From assembly GCF_002157835.1 (NCBI RefSeq), contig NZ_CP020809.1, forward strand, positions 7,130,001-7,194,000: DNA of 64,000 nucleotides, given 5' to 3'. Position numbers and translations under genes: made by a program. The notes below the pieces were generated by a model. It ran no database searches, was not told the origin of the DNA, and was given only the letters and a program-made list of their open reading frames with translations. The stretch is from Mycobacterium dioxanotrophicus (GTDB taxonomy: Bacteria; Actinomycetota; Actinomycetes; Mycobacteriales; Mycobacteriaceae). Shown in pieces: positions 39,508 through 48,456 of the stretch; position 1 is the stretch's first letter; each line of letters starts with the position of its first letter.

Positions 39508-40819
39508 AGCGTTGCCTCTCCCATTCACTGACAGCGTTCTGCCACGCGTGCAGTTCCCATTCGCGCGTCTGCAGGTAATGTGCAGAGAACTCGGCGCCGA
39601 GGACCGTGTCCAAACGCCTGTCCCGCCTGCCGAATTCGACGATCGCGGCGCCCAGGCTGGCGGGCAGGGCACCGTCGTGTCGGTCTATGTGGCGGCGGTC
39701 CGGCACAGATTGGTCGACCAGGCCCAGATGCACCGATGCCGCGACGGCCGCCAAGGTCAAGTAGGGGTTGCAGTCGGCACCGGGCCGGCGCAGTTCAAAC
39801 CTGCTCGACGTCGGCGTCTTCAACAACGCGCGCAGCGCAAAGGAACGGTCGTCGGGGCCGCACGCTGCGCTGACCGGGGCGAAAAAGCCCGGCACGAGCC
39901 GCTTGTAGGAATTGATGGTGGGGTTGTAGATGAGGCTCAGCGCCGGAAGATGAGTGAGCATCCCCCACGCTGCGCGCCGGTAGAATTCGTCGTCCGGGTT
40001 CCGCGCAGCCGAACCCAATGCGTTCTCTCCATCTTCGTCCCACATCGAGAAGTGCACATGCGCGCTCGAACCCTCCTCGTGAGCAACAGGTTTCGCCATG
40101 AAGTTCGCGCAAAGACCGTGTCGGCGAGCGGCCTCTGTTGCAGCGAGTCGCAGCAGCGCCGCAGTGTCGGCAGCAGCCAAGCCGTCCTGTGGGTCGACGT
40201 TGACCTCGATGAGCCCCGGCGCGCCCTCGCTGTGCACCACCGACAAACCAAGCCGCAGGTCGTCGGCGTATCGCCTGAGGGTGCCGATGAACTCGGTAAC
40301 GTGAGACAGGGTGAGCGGACTGTAACTCAAGCCCGCAGTCGCGGGCTCCCACGTCCCTTCCCGGAACAATCGGAACTCGAATTCGAAGGCCGCCTTCATC
40401 TGCAGTCCATGACTGGACAGCGCACCGAGTGCGTTACGCAGAACCTGACGAGGGCTCACCGCACACGGCGCACCACCGGTTTCGTAGAGATCACCCAGCA
40501 GCAGGTATGCGGCCGGGAACCACGGCATCGGACGCAGCGTGGTGAGGTCGGGACGCAGCAGCAGGTCTTTCGCTCCACCCCTGAGACCCATGGTGGCCAG
40601 CGTGGTGATCGGCTCATCGAGGGGATCGACCGCCAGCAGCAGATCGGTTGTCGGAATTCCCTCGTTGAGCGCCTCGGCCGTGCTGATCACTCTGGGCTCC
40701 ACGAGCTTGCCACGAAGGTTTCCGTGGATATCCGGGAACAGCGGAACTACTGAATGGGCGTCGGCCGGAAGGCCGTTCACGACGTCGGCGGTCACCGACT
40801 CGGCATACATTGTGGACAA
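39500..40819 (-). CDS. Glutamine-synthetase-like gamma-glutamyl-amine ligase (PuuA/GlnA3-like)
   Basis: A 439-residue GS-fold protein. Visible GS motifs: AFEFEFRLF (metal-binding Glu), EVNVDPQDG, KPVAHEEGSSAHVHFSMWD (ATP/metal His) and SSRFELRRPGADCNPYL. Divergence from GlnA and the catabolic setting indicate a gamma-glutamyl-polyamine or monoamine synthetase rather than ammonia assimilation. The start is uncertain: TTG 40819 has AGAGGAAA seven bases upstream, while ATG 40810 lacks a close site. Its partners are the gamma-glutamyl hydrolase and aldehyde dehydrogenase in the divergent operon. Confidence 0.87.
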   Translation of the reverse strand: MSTMYAESVTADVVNGLPADAHSVVPLFPDIHGNLRGKLVEPRVISTAEALNEGIPTTDLLLAVDPLDEPITTLATMGLRGGAKDLLLRPDLTTLRPMPWFPAAYLLLGDLYETGGAPCAVSPRQVLRNALGALSSHGLQMKAAFEFEFRLFREGTWEPATAGLSYSPLTLSHVTEFIGTLRRYADDLRLGLSVVHSEGAPGLIEVNVDPQDGLAAADTAALLRLAATEAARRHGLCANFMAKPVAHEEGSSAHVHFSMWDEDGENALGSAARNPDDEFYRRAAWGMLTHLPALSLIYNPTINSYKRLVPGFFAPVSAACGPDDRSFALRALLKTPTSSRFELRRPGADCNPYLTLAAVAASVHLGLVDQSVPDRRHIDRHDGALPASLGAAIVEFGRRDRRLDTVLGAEFSAHYLQTREWELHAWQNAVSEWERQRYA

Positions 40820-40844
40820 CTGATTTTCCTCTGAATCGACGGGC

Positions 40845-41861
40845 TCAAGGCCGATCAAGCAATCGGCGGGGATTTTCGACCATCATTTGCGCGATGGTGT
40901 CGTCGTCGACCCCGTGTTCGTCACGCAGTAGCGGCAAGATGCGGCGATGCAGGTGGTCGTATCCATAACCGCCGTAGTTCTTGAGATTCGCTTTGGTCCA
41001 TACGTCACATGCCAGCACGATCTGCCCGGCGTGACCTTCGTGCAACAGGGATAGGAGGTGATCGATGCGTTCGAGGTCGGTCGGATCTTTGAACAATCCG
41101 CTGAAATAGAAATCCGAGCCGAATGTGTCGAAGGCCATGGCCACTCCCGACTGCGCAACATCGGCGTGGTACCCGCGGTCGAGGTGTTCATCGAGGTGAC
41201 CCATGATTACCCGATCGGTCGACATACCCTGAGCCAGCAGGATTTCCAGGACGTTCAGCGCTTCCGCGCCACGCGGCTCAAGATGAATGCTCACTGATGC
41301 CTGCGTCTCTACCGCGGCTATTCCGGCTGCCGTGAGCACCTTCTTTTCCCGGTCGGTCACCGGTGAACTGGTACCGATCTCGCCGATGAGCGCCGCCTTG
41401 ATCCCGGTGCCATCCACGCCCTCGCGAAGCTCCATGATCAGGAGTTCGGCAAGTTGGTCCACGGTGGACTCTCCGACGTAGTCGGGATGTGAGTTGTGGA
41501 TGTAGAAGCCACACCCGCTCATCACGTGGACGCCTGCGCGTTTGGATATTGTCGCGAGGTCTTCGATCCGACGGCCGAGGCCGACGTTGGTGAGGTCGAC
41601 GATACCGGCGTTCGGCACGGCGGAGAGGTAATCGAGCTCGCGCACAACAAGATCGACGTCGTCGATCAGAAGATTGTCCTCGAGGCTGACCAGGTTCCAG
41701 TGCACGAAGCCCAAGCTTTCAAGACTGACCGCCGGTGGGTCCGGCACAGGTTCACGTGCTGGCTCGTACCAGACACGGCCGTCGATCAGCAGGTGCTCGT
41801 GCATGCTGGTCTCGCCCAACTCGGACGGTTCAATCGGGCCAAGGACTGTGTGGATCGGCAT
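40845..41861 (-). CDS. Phosphotriesterase-family metal-dependent hydrolase
   Basis: A 338-residue amidohydrolase-superfamily TIM barrel. Metal ligands appear as HEH (His21, His23), GEIGTS (Glu161 at the bridging position, where classic PTE has carboxylated Lys), His193, GHLDEH (His222, His226) and Asp286 in ACDVW. Glu as bridging ligand places it with PTE-homology (PHP/PTER-like) proteins rather than organophosphate hydrolases. First gene of the leftward operon, 25 bp before the GS-like gene. A role hydrolysing a lactone or an N-acyl/gamma-glutamyl amide intermediate is inferred only. Confidence 0.85.
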   Translation of the reverse strand: MPIHTVLGPIEPSELGETSMHEHLLIDGRVWYEPAREPVPDPPAVSLESLGFVHWNLVSLEDNLLIDDVDLVVRELDYLSAVPNAGIVDLTNVGLGRRIEDLATISKRAGVHVMSGCGFYIHNSHPDYVGESTVDQLAELLIMELREGVDGTGIKAALIGEIGTSSPVTDREKKVLTAAGIAAVETQASVSIHLEPRGAEALNVLEILLAQGMSTDRVIMGHLDEHLDRGYHADVAQSGVAMAFDTFGSDFYFSGLFKDPTDLERIDHLLSLLHEGHAGQIVLACDVWTKANLKNYGGYGYDHLHRRILPLLRDEHGVDDDTIAQMMVENPRRLLDRP

Positions 41862-42044
41862 CGCAGCATCCTTAAATGGAGTTAGGTGAGCGCCTTTTTA
41901 TCAGAAGGCTCGTGGACTTGGCAATACCCGAGGCGCCATGCGCGGCTGCCGCATGGACAAAAGCCCTTGCATATCAACAGGTTCACGCGTTGCCGAGGTT
42001 TCCACGGCCACATCTTGACGGGCGACCACCATGGGGAGTACACA

Positions 42045-42071
42045 ATGGAGCGTGTCCAACTCCAATTGTGA
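42045..42071 (+). CDS. Possible 8-codon leader ORF coupled to pdxS
   Basis: ATG at 42045 (GGGGAG seven bases upstream) encodes MERVQLQL and ends in TGA that overlaps the pdxS GTG start (TTGTGA). It could feed ribosomes to the weakly signalled pdxS start. The region 41862-42067 also holds a CCATGCG/CGCATGG hairpin (41936-41956). Short and speculative. Confidence 0.2.
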   Translation: MERVQLQL

Positions 42072-42970
42072 GTCGTCAATCTCCCCGCCGGGCGATGTGG
42101 GTACCGCGCGTGAAGCGCGGGATGGCTGAGATGCTCAAGGGCGGCGTCATCATGGACGTCGTCACCCCCGAGCAGGCGAAGATCGCCGAGGCCGCCGGTG
42201 CGGTGGCGGTGATGGCGTTGGAGCGGGTGCCTGCCGATATCCGGGCCCAGGGTGGGGTGTCGCGGATGTCGGATCCCGACATGATCGAGGGCATCATCTC
42301 CGCGGTCACCATCCCGGTGATGGCCAAGGCGCGGATCGGGCATTTCGTCGAGGCGCAGATCCTGCAGGCCCTGGGTGTGGATTACATCGACGAGTCCGAG
42401 GTGCTCACCCCGGCCGATTACACCAACCACATCGACAAGTGGCGGTTCACCGTGCCGTTCGTGTGCGGGGCGACCAATCTGGGTGAGGCGCTGCGGCGGA
42501 TCACCGAGGGCGCGGCGATGATCCGGTCCAAGGGGGAGGCCGGCACCGGGGACGTCTCCAATGCCACGACGCATATGCGCAAGATCGGTGGTGAGATCCG
42601 GCGGCTCACCTCGATGAGCGAGGACGAGTTGTTCGTGGCGGCCAAGGAGTTGCAGGCCCCGTATGAGTTGGTGGTGGAGGTGGCCAAGGCGGGCAAGTTG
42701 CCGGTCACGCTGTTCACCGCCGGTGGTATCGCCACGCCTGCGGATGCGGCGATGATGATGCAGCTCGGCGCCGAGGGTGTGTTCGTCGGATCCGGCATCT
42801 TCAAGTCGGGCAACCCCGCGCAGCGGGCCGCGGCGATCGTCAAGGCCACCACGTTCCACGACGACCCCGACGTGCTGGCCAAGGTGTCGCGCGGGCTGGG
42901 TGAGGCCATGGTCGGCATCAACGTCGACGACATCCCCCAGCCGCACCGACTCGCCGAACGCGGCTGGTAA
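42068..42970 (+). CDS. pdxS: Pyridoxal 5'-phosphate synthase subunit PdxS (extra copy)
   Basis: A 300-residue PdxS/SNZ with intact catalytic residues: Asp30, Lys87 (MAKARIGHF) and Lys155 ([10 protein letters not shown]), each offset by 6 from B. subtilis numbering, which supports the GTG at 42068. From residue 14 ([13 protein letters not shown]) onward the sequence is close to canonical mycobacterial PdxS, but the first 13 residues ([12 protein letters not shown]) are not. No pdxT glutaminase is nearby, so ammonia or the housekeeping PdxT must supply nitrogen. It heads an operon with a PLP-dependent aminotransferase 32 bp downstream and would raise local PLP supply. Confidence 0.92.
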   Translation: MSRQSPRRAMWVPRVKRGMAEMLKGGVIMDVVTPEQAKIAEAAGAVAVMALERVPADIRAQGGVSRMSDPDMIEGIISAVTIPVMAKARIGHFVEAQILQALGVDYIDESEVLTPADYTNHIDKWRFTVPFVCGATNLGEALRRITEGAAMIRSKGEAGTGDVSNATTHMRKIGGEIRRLTSMSEDELFVAAKELQAPYELVVEVAKAGKLPVTLFTAGGIATPADAAMMMQLGAEGVFVGSGIFKSGNPAQRAAAIVKATTFHDDPDVLAKVSRGLGEAMVGINVDDIPQPHRLAERGW

Positions 42971-43002
42971 GCGGACTGAAACCCCAAGGAAAGGAACAGA
43001 TT

Positions 43003-44376
43003 ATGACATCACTTGAGACTCGGCATGCCCTGGAATCCACTGCGCTGGACCACCTGTGGCTGCACAGCAACGACCTGGAATGGAACGAACTGATCGAAGG
43101 CGGGCTCCGAGTCTTCGTGGAAGGCCGCGGCTCGACATTGATCGACGTCCACGGCAGGGAGTACATCGACGGCCTCGCCGGGCTGTTCGTGGTCGCGGCA
43201 GGCCACGGCCGCACCGAAATCGGCGAAGCCATGGCCGAACAAGCCGGGAAGATCGCCTACACCGCCGCATCCAACGCCGCCAATCCCGCGGCGATCAAGC
43301 TCGCCGAGAAAATCGCCGAACTCACCCCGGGCGACCTCGACCGGGTGTTCCTGTGCTCGGGCGGATCCGAGGCAGTCGAGAGCGCGATGAAGATCGCCAA
43401 GCAGGTGCAGGTGATGCGCGGATTCGGCAAGCGCTACAAGATCATTGCCCGCCGCGGCTCGTACCACGGCACCACCTTCGGCGCGGCGAGTTTGACGGGC
43501 AGCGCCAGCGAGAAGTACTTCGGACCGTTCATGGCCGGGGTGAGCAAGGTGCCGAACCCCAACCACTATCGCAACGATTTCGGGCTCGAAGGCGAGGCCG
43601 GTGACATCATGTGCGCCCGCTATGTCGAGCAGGAGATCCTGATCCAGGGCCCCGAACACGTCGCGGCGGTGATTGGTGAGCCGATCTCGGTCGCCAACGG
43701 CACTCACCTGCCCAGCCCGGTGTACTGGCAGATGCTGCGCGAAATCTGCGACAAGTACGGCGTTCTGCTCATCATGGACGAGGTGATCACCGGCTGGGGA
43801 CGCACCGGCAAGGTGTTTGCCGCCGAGCACTACGGCGTGGTTCCCGACATCATGACGATGGCCAAGGGCCTTTCTAGTGGTTACGCACCGGTCGCGGCTG
43901 TGGCGGTCCGGTCGTCGATCTTCGACGACTTCCGTCCCGACGGACACGCGCTCGGCCACCTGATCACCTTCGGTGGCCATGCCGTGGCCGCTGCCGCCGC
44001 GCTGAAGAACATCGAGATCCTCGAACGGGAGAACCTGGTCGAACGCTCGGCCGAGATGGGAACCTACCTCTTCGAGTTGGCGAACGAACTGCGCAGCCAC
44101 CCCACCGTGGGCGATGTCCGCGGCGGCAAGGGTCTTTTGTGCGCAATCGATTTCGTCAAGAGCAAGGAAACCCGCGAGGCGTGGGGCACTGCGCATCCGT
44201 TCATCAAGCAGCTCGCCCTGCGTACCCAGGAAGAGGGTCTGGTCACTCGGGTGTGGGACGTTCTGCACCTCGCGCCGCCATTCGTGCTGACCCGCGGTGA
44301 AGCCGAGCGCGCCATCGAGATCGTCGACCGCTGCCTCACCGAGGCAGAGGCGAAGTTCGCGGCCGAGATCGGCTGA
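43003..44376 (+). CDS. Class III PLP-dependent aminotransferase
   Basis: A 457-residue omega-aminotransferase-type enzyme. The PLP-binding lysine is Lys288 in MAKGLSSGY, with Asp259 in LIMDEVITGWGRTG and the SGGSEAVESAMK phosphate-site region near 119-130. AAGGAAAGGAAC precedes the ATG. Members of this class convert putrescine, beta-alanine, GABA or taurine-like amines to aldehydes or semialdehydes. With the aldehyde dehydrogenase two genes downstream, it should start oxidation of the free or glutamylated amine. Confidence 0.92.
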   Translation: MTSLETRHALESTALDHLWLHSNDLEWNELIEGGLRVFVEGRGSTLIDVHGREYIDGLAGLFVVAAGHGRTEIGEAMAEQAGKIAYTAASNAANPAAIKLAEKIAELTPGDLDRVFLCSGGSEAVESAMKIAKQVQVMRGFGKRYKIIARRGSYHGTTFGAASLTGSASEKYFGPFMAGVSKVPNPNHYRNDFGLEGEAGDIMCARYVEQEILIQGPEHVAAVIGEPISVANGTHLPSPVYWQMLREICDKYGVLLIMDEVITGWGRTGKVFAAEHYGVVPDIMTMAKGLSSGYAPVAAVAVRSSIFDDFRPDGHALGHLITFGGHAVAAAAALKNIEILERENLVERSAEMGTYLFELANELRSHPTVGDVRGGKGLLCAIDFVKSKETREAWGTAHPFIKQLALRTQEEGLVTRVWDVLHLAPPFVLTRGEAERAIEIVDRCLTEAEAKFAAEIG

Positions 44377-44382
44377 TCCGGC

Positions 44383-45117
44383 ATGACCGCACCCGTGATC
44401 GGAGTCTGCGCGGCATTCGAGGTCGCCAATTGGGGTTTCTGGACCCAGCAGGCCGCGATCATTCCGGCGACGTATCTCAGCAAAATCGATGCCGCAGGCG
44501 GGATCCCACTCGGCCTCATACCCGACACCGGAGCTGTCGCGAACCCCGGCCTCCTCGTCGACCGCATCGACGGATTGCTGTTGATCGGTGGGGTCGATGT
44601 CGAGCCGTCGTCGTACGGAGCGACAGACAACGGCCGCACCGAAGCGACCGAACCACTGCGCGATGAATTCGAGTTGACGCTGGCACGGGAAGCGTTGCGG
44701 CGTGATGTTCCGCTGTTGGGTGTGTGCCGGGGCATGCAGATTCTCAATGTCGCCGCAGGCGGGACACTGCATCAACACTTGCTCGACGCCGGATACGCCG
44801 AACACCGGCCGAGCCCGGGGAAGCTCAACCACGAGACCTTTCACGAAGTTGAGGTGGACTGCGGTACCCACGCGGCGATGTTGTGCGGCAGTGGAATCCA
44901 AACCGTGAACTCCCACCACCATCAGGGCGTGGATCAGCTCGGCAGTGGTGCCGTAGTCACGGCGCGATCGCTGCCCGACCAACTGCCCGAAGCAATTGAA
45001 TGGCCCGACCATCGGTATGTGCTTGGTGTGCAGTGGCATCCCGAGGCCGCAGAACTGCAGCACGCCCTTACCGATTTCATCAACAACGCTGCCCACGCAC
45101 TCGGAGGAAACCACTGA
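44383..45117 (+). CDS. Gamma-glutamyl-gamma-aminobutyrate hydrolase family (PuuD-like)
   Basis: A 244-residue class I glutamine amidotransferase-like hydrolase (peptidase C26). The nucleophile is Cys115 in GVCRGMQ, and the His/Glu pair is His219/Glu221 in GVQWHPE. In the Puu route PuuD removes the gamma-glutamyl group put on by PuuA. It is 6 bp after the aminotransferase and 1 bp before the dehydrogenase gene, so all three are co-translated. Confidence 0.9.
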   Translation: MTAPVIGVCAAFEVANWGFWTQQAAIIPATYLSKIDAAGGIPLGLIPDTGAVANPGLLVDRIDGLLLIGGVDVEPSSYGATDNGRTEATEPLRDEFELTLAREALRRDVPLLGVCRGMQILNVAAGGTLHQHLLDAGYAEHRPSPGKLNHETFHEVEVDCGTHAAMLCGSGIQTVNSHHHQGVDQLGSGAVVTARSLPDQLPEAIEWPDHRYVLGVQWHPEAAELQHALTDFINNAAHALGGNH

Positions 45118-45118
45118 C

Positions 45119-46483
45119 ATGGCCGTCATCGACGTAATCGAACCCGCGACCGAACAGGTCATCGAGTCACTGGAGCAGATCACTGCCGCAGAGCTGGAAG
45201 ACGTGATCGCCCGCGCAACCGTTGCACAGCGGCAGTGGGCCGCGCAGCCACCCCAGTTCCGCGCGGAGGTACTGCTGGCCATCGCCGCAGCGGTCGACAA
45301 CAACCGCGAAGCCCTGGCCCAGCTGGAGGCCCGCAACGTCGGCATGCCCATCAGCGATGCACGAGGCGCCATCTCCGGGGTGGCCGCCACATTCCGCTAC
45401 TACGCGGCGGCGCCGGAACGTCTTCTCGGACACACCATCCCGGTCGCCGGCGGCGTGGACATGACGTTCCGCGAACCCATCGGGGTGGTCGGACTGATCA
45501 CACCATGGAACTATCCGCTGACGATCGCCGCGTGGAAGGTGGCGCCGGCCTTGGCGGCCGGCAACGCCGTGGTGCTCAAGCCGGCTGAACTCACGCCCCT
45601 CACCTCACTGCGGCTAGGAGAGCTCGCCGTCGAAGCCGGGTTGCCTGCCGACCTGTTCAACGTCGTCGTCGGCCCGGGACGGACGATCGGCAGCCAGCTG
45701 GTCGAACACCCCGGCGTCGGCAAGATCGCGTTCACCGGATCGACCGATGTCGGCAAGGACATCGCACGGCGGGCCGCCGACGGCATCAAGCGCGTCACGC
45801 TGGAACTGGGCGGCAAGTCCGCGGCACTGGTCTTCGCCGACGCCGATCTCGACGCGGCGGCCGAAGGCCTCACGGGTGCTGTATTCGGCAACTCGGGCCA
45901 GGACTGCTGCGCACGTTCGCGCGTGTTTGTCGAACGGTCGGCGCTCGACGCCTTTCTCGAGAAACTTGAGAAGGTCGTCGCCAACATCGTTGTCGGCGAC
46001 CCGCTTTCGGACAACACACAGATGGGTCCACTGATCTCGGCTGGACATGCTGCAACCGTCCAGAGCTACGTCGATGACGCACCGGTGCTTTTCCGTGGTT
46101 CGGCACCGACCGGCCCTGGGTTCTGGTTCGCACCCACCGTGCTTCACCCGATCGATGATGATCACCGGTCGGCCCGTGAAGAGATCTTTGGTCCAGTTGT
46201 TTCGGTACTCACTTTCGACAGCGAAGATGAGGCGGTTGCCCGGGCCAACGACACCATTTACGGTCTTGCCGGCTCGATCTGGACCTCAAACGCCGCACGG
46301 TCGCTGCGCGTTGCCCGCGGGGTGGCTGCCGGGGCGCTGGCGGTGAACTCATATACCTCCGTGCGGATCGCCACACCGTTCGGCGGGTTCAAGCAGTCCG
46401 GCATGGGCCGCGAACTCGGGCCCGACGCGCTTGACGCGTATACCGAAGTGAAGAACGTCTTCTTCAACACCACGGCAACGTAG
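45119..46483 (+). CDS. Aldehyde dehydrogenase (PuuC/GabD-like)
   Basis: A 454-residue NAD(P)-dependent aldehyde dehydrogenase with TPWNYP (128-133), ELGGKS (catalytic Glu229) and GQDCCARSR (Cys263/264), ending with FGGFKQSGMGRE. Slightly shorter than typical (about 480), with a trimmed N-terminus. It would oxidise the aminotransferase product to the acid before or after deglutamylation. The start follows the hydrolase TGA by one base; an earlier in-frame start inside that gene is unlikely. Confidence 0.92.
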   Translation: MAVIDVIEPATEQVIESLEQITAAELEDVIARATVAQRQWAAQPPQFRAEVLLAIAAAVDNNREALAQLEARNVGMPISDARGAISGVAATFRYYAAAPERLLGHTIPVAGGVDMTFREPIGVVGLITPWNYPLTIAAWKVAPALAAGNAVVLKPAELTPLTSLRLGELAVEAGLPADLFNVVVGPGRTIGSQLVEHPGVGKIAFTGSTDVGKDIARRAADGIKRVTLELGGKSAALVFADADLDAAAEGLTGAVFGNSGQDCCARSRVFVERSALDAFLEKLEKVVANIVVGDPLSDNTQMGPLISAGHAATVQSYVDDAPVLFRGSAPTGPGFWFAPTVLHPIDDDHRSAREEIFGPVVSVLTFDSEDEAVARANDTIYGLAGSIWTSNAARSLRVARGVAAGALAVNSYTSVRIATPFGGFKQSGMGRELGPDALDAYTEVKNVFFNTTAT

Positions 46484-46501
46484 TCGCAGTTCGGTCAGCC
46501 G

Positions 46502-46900
46502 GTGATGGCAAATGCAAGCAGGCTACCGATCGACGAATTCGAGTGGGACATAATTCGCTACCTGGTCGACTGGGCGCCGTACGGCGGACCTGACGAGGAA
46601 GACATCTTGCCGCGGTTCGGCATGGACGTACAACGCCTCAATGCTCGATTCGTCGAGCTCGTCACTGAACTAACCCGCCATAGCGGCACCGTGCTCACCG
46701 AACGTCAACGGCACCTACTCATCCGCGCACGAGAGCTTGTTCCGTCGACGAGCTTCCGCCCTGCCTCGTCGACGGCTCGTCCCCGCCCGTCAGGCAACAA
46801 CACAGCCGCCGTTCTCGGGCTATCGCCACACAACGGGCAATGGATCATGCGCCATGGCCTGTGGTTCTGGAATAGCAAGCGCAGCAATGAAAGTCCGTAG
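46502..46900 (+). CDS. Small hypothetical protein, helical N-terminal domain
   Basis: A 132-residue protein (GTG at 46502, ATG at 46505). Residues 8-80 look like a folded helical domain (DEFEWDIIRYLVDWAPYGGP, then PRFGMDVQRLNARF), recalling short mycobacterial proteins with a winged-helix-like region. The C-terminal 45 residues are low in structure and may be poorly conserved. It lies in operon order between the dehydrogenase and the permease. I do not recognise a family with certainty. Confidence 0.5.
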   Translation: MMANASRLPIDEFEWDIIRYLVDWAPYGGPDEEDILPRFGMDVQRLNARFVELVTELTRHSGTVLTERQRHLLIRARELVPSTSFRPASSTARPRPSGNNTAAVLGLSPHNGQWIMRHGLWFWNSKRSNESP

Positions 46901-46975
46901 AACTCCGGACTGCCCCACCATCCTCGATTTGTTCTCCGTACCAGCAATCACGACTCTTCAACCAAGGAGACGTCC

Positions 46976-48439
46976 ATGTCGGTTACGCAGCCCTCCACAC
47001 CGGAAGAACGCCGCGACAACCCAGCTGCATCGCGTCCACCCGGATCCGTCGATGACAGTCCGACTCTTCGGAAGAGTGCAATCGGGCTCAGGGAAAGCAC
47101 GATCATCAGCATGGCTGGGGCGGCGCCGGGTCAGGTGGTTGCGGTCTCGTTGGCGCCGTTGATCGTTGCCAGCAGCTACGGATTCATCCCGTCGATCATC
47201 GTGGCTTCGATCGCGATGCTCTGCATTGCCGTGGCGTTCCAGCGAATGAACCTGTGGGAACAGGACTGTGGCGGTCCCTACGCGTGGGTGGGACGTGCGG
47301 TCGGTCCGCGTGCGGGTTTCGGGGTCGGATGGATCCTCGTGGTGACCTTCGTCGTTTCGTTGATCATCAACTTCGTCAGCATCGGCCCCGCCGTTCTCGC
47401 ACTAGTCGGGTTCGATCCGAACAGTCAATGGGGAACGGTGATCGCCACGACGGTGCTTGGTGCGTTTCTGACCGCATTCGCCGTCATCGGTGTACAACTC
47501 ACGGGTCGACTCCAGTTGTCCCTGGCTATCGCTGAATACGCTGTGCTCCTGCTGTTCTCGGCATTGGCATTTTGGGCCCTGTTCGCCAATGACCGCCCGA
47601 ACTCGGTGCATCCGACGTGGGCTTGGCTCAGCCCTTCGGGTGTGGGTGGCACCGGCGGCTTCGTAGCCGCAATGCTGCTGGTCATCTTCATGATCGCGCA
47701 GTGGGACACCTCGATCTATCTGAGCGAGGAGACCGAGCGCGCAGAGACCAACCCCGGAAAGGCGGTGATCATCGCCGTGATCGTGTTGGGTGTCATGTAC
47801 ACGCTGATATGTTTCGCCTTTGCCACCGTCGCGCCACCCGAGGCGATGGAGCAGCATTCCACCAACGCCGCAGTGTTCGTCGCGGAGGAGTTGACGGGAA
47901 CCGGCTGGGCCAAGGCGATGGCGTTGGCAGTGGTGGCGTCTGTCTTGGCCGCGACCCAGGCCACCATCGTGGGCCTGGCACGCATCATGCTGGCGATGGG
48001 TCGCGACAAGGTGTTGCCGTCAGTCTTCGGCAAGGTGCACCGCAAGTTCCAGACGCCGGCCGCGAGCACGCTGCTGATCGGCGGCTTGGGCATCGCGGCC
48101 ACCTGGGTGTACATCTTGGCTTCCAGCGTGGCGCACGCCCTCGACCTTCTCATCGCCACCGTCGGCTTTCTGTTTGCCTGCTACTACGCGCTGACCGCAC
48201 TCGCCGCCGCGTGGGCCCTGCGTGACCGGGTGCTGTCCAACTGGCGTGACGCGCTCCTCGGCGGTGTGTTGCCATTGGTCGGTGCGGTGCTGCTCGGGTG
48301 GGTCGCAATAGCCTGTGCGGTCGATTTCGCCACCGCCGAATGGATGGCACTCGCAGCGCTGTCAGCGCTCGGTGTAGTGATGTATCTCATCGCCAAATAT
48401 CGTTACCGCGCACCGATACTGCGTTCGCCCAAGTATTGA
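46976..48439 (+). CDS. APC-family permease
   Basis: A 487-residue amino acid/polyamine/organocation permease with about 12 TM helices, a soluble 40-residue N-terminus and conserved APC features (STIISMAGAAPGQVVAVSL, EQDCGGPYAWVGRAVG, SIYLSEETERAETNPGKA). AAGGAGACGTCC precedes the ATG. Last gene of the pdxS operon. Together with the permease at 38098-39507 it gives the amine module two carriers, possibly for uptake of different amines or product exchange. Confidence 0.88.
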   Translation: MSVTQPSTPEERRDNPAASRPPGSVDDSPTLRKSAIGLRESTIISMAGAAPGQVVAVSLAPLIVASSYGFIPSIIVASIAMLCIAVAFQRMNLWEQDCGGPYAWVGRAVGPRAGFGVGWILVVTFVVSLIINFVSIGPAVLALVGFDPNSQWGTVIATTVLGAFLTAFAVIGVQLTGRLQLSLAIAEYAVLLLFSALAFWALFANDRPNSVHPTWAWLSPSGVGGTGGFVAAMLLVIFMIAQWDTSIYLSEETERAETNPGKAVIIAVIVLGVMYTLICFAFATVAPPEAMEQHSTNAAVFVAEELTGTGWAKAMALAVVASVLAATQATIVGLARIMLAMGRDKVLPSVFGKVHRKFQTPAASTLLIGGLGIAATWVYILASSVAHALDLLIATVGFLFACYYALTALAAAWALRDRVLSNWRDALLGGVLPLVGAVLLGWVAIACAVDFATAEWMALAALSALGVVMYLIAKYRYRAPILRSPKY

Positions 48440-48456
48440 CTTCCGTTCTCCCACCG

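Noticed and set aside
39500..40819. Annotation as housekeeping glutamine synthetase.
   Set aside because: It is coupled to an amine permease and lies opposite a PuuD-like hydrolase and aldehyde dehydrogenase, which points to gamma-glutamylation of amines.
43009..45390. A 793-codon minus-strand frame across the aminotransferase, hydrolase and dehydrogenase genes.
   Set aside because: It is antisense to three genes with clear motifs and has no family character or ribosome site.
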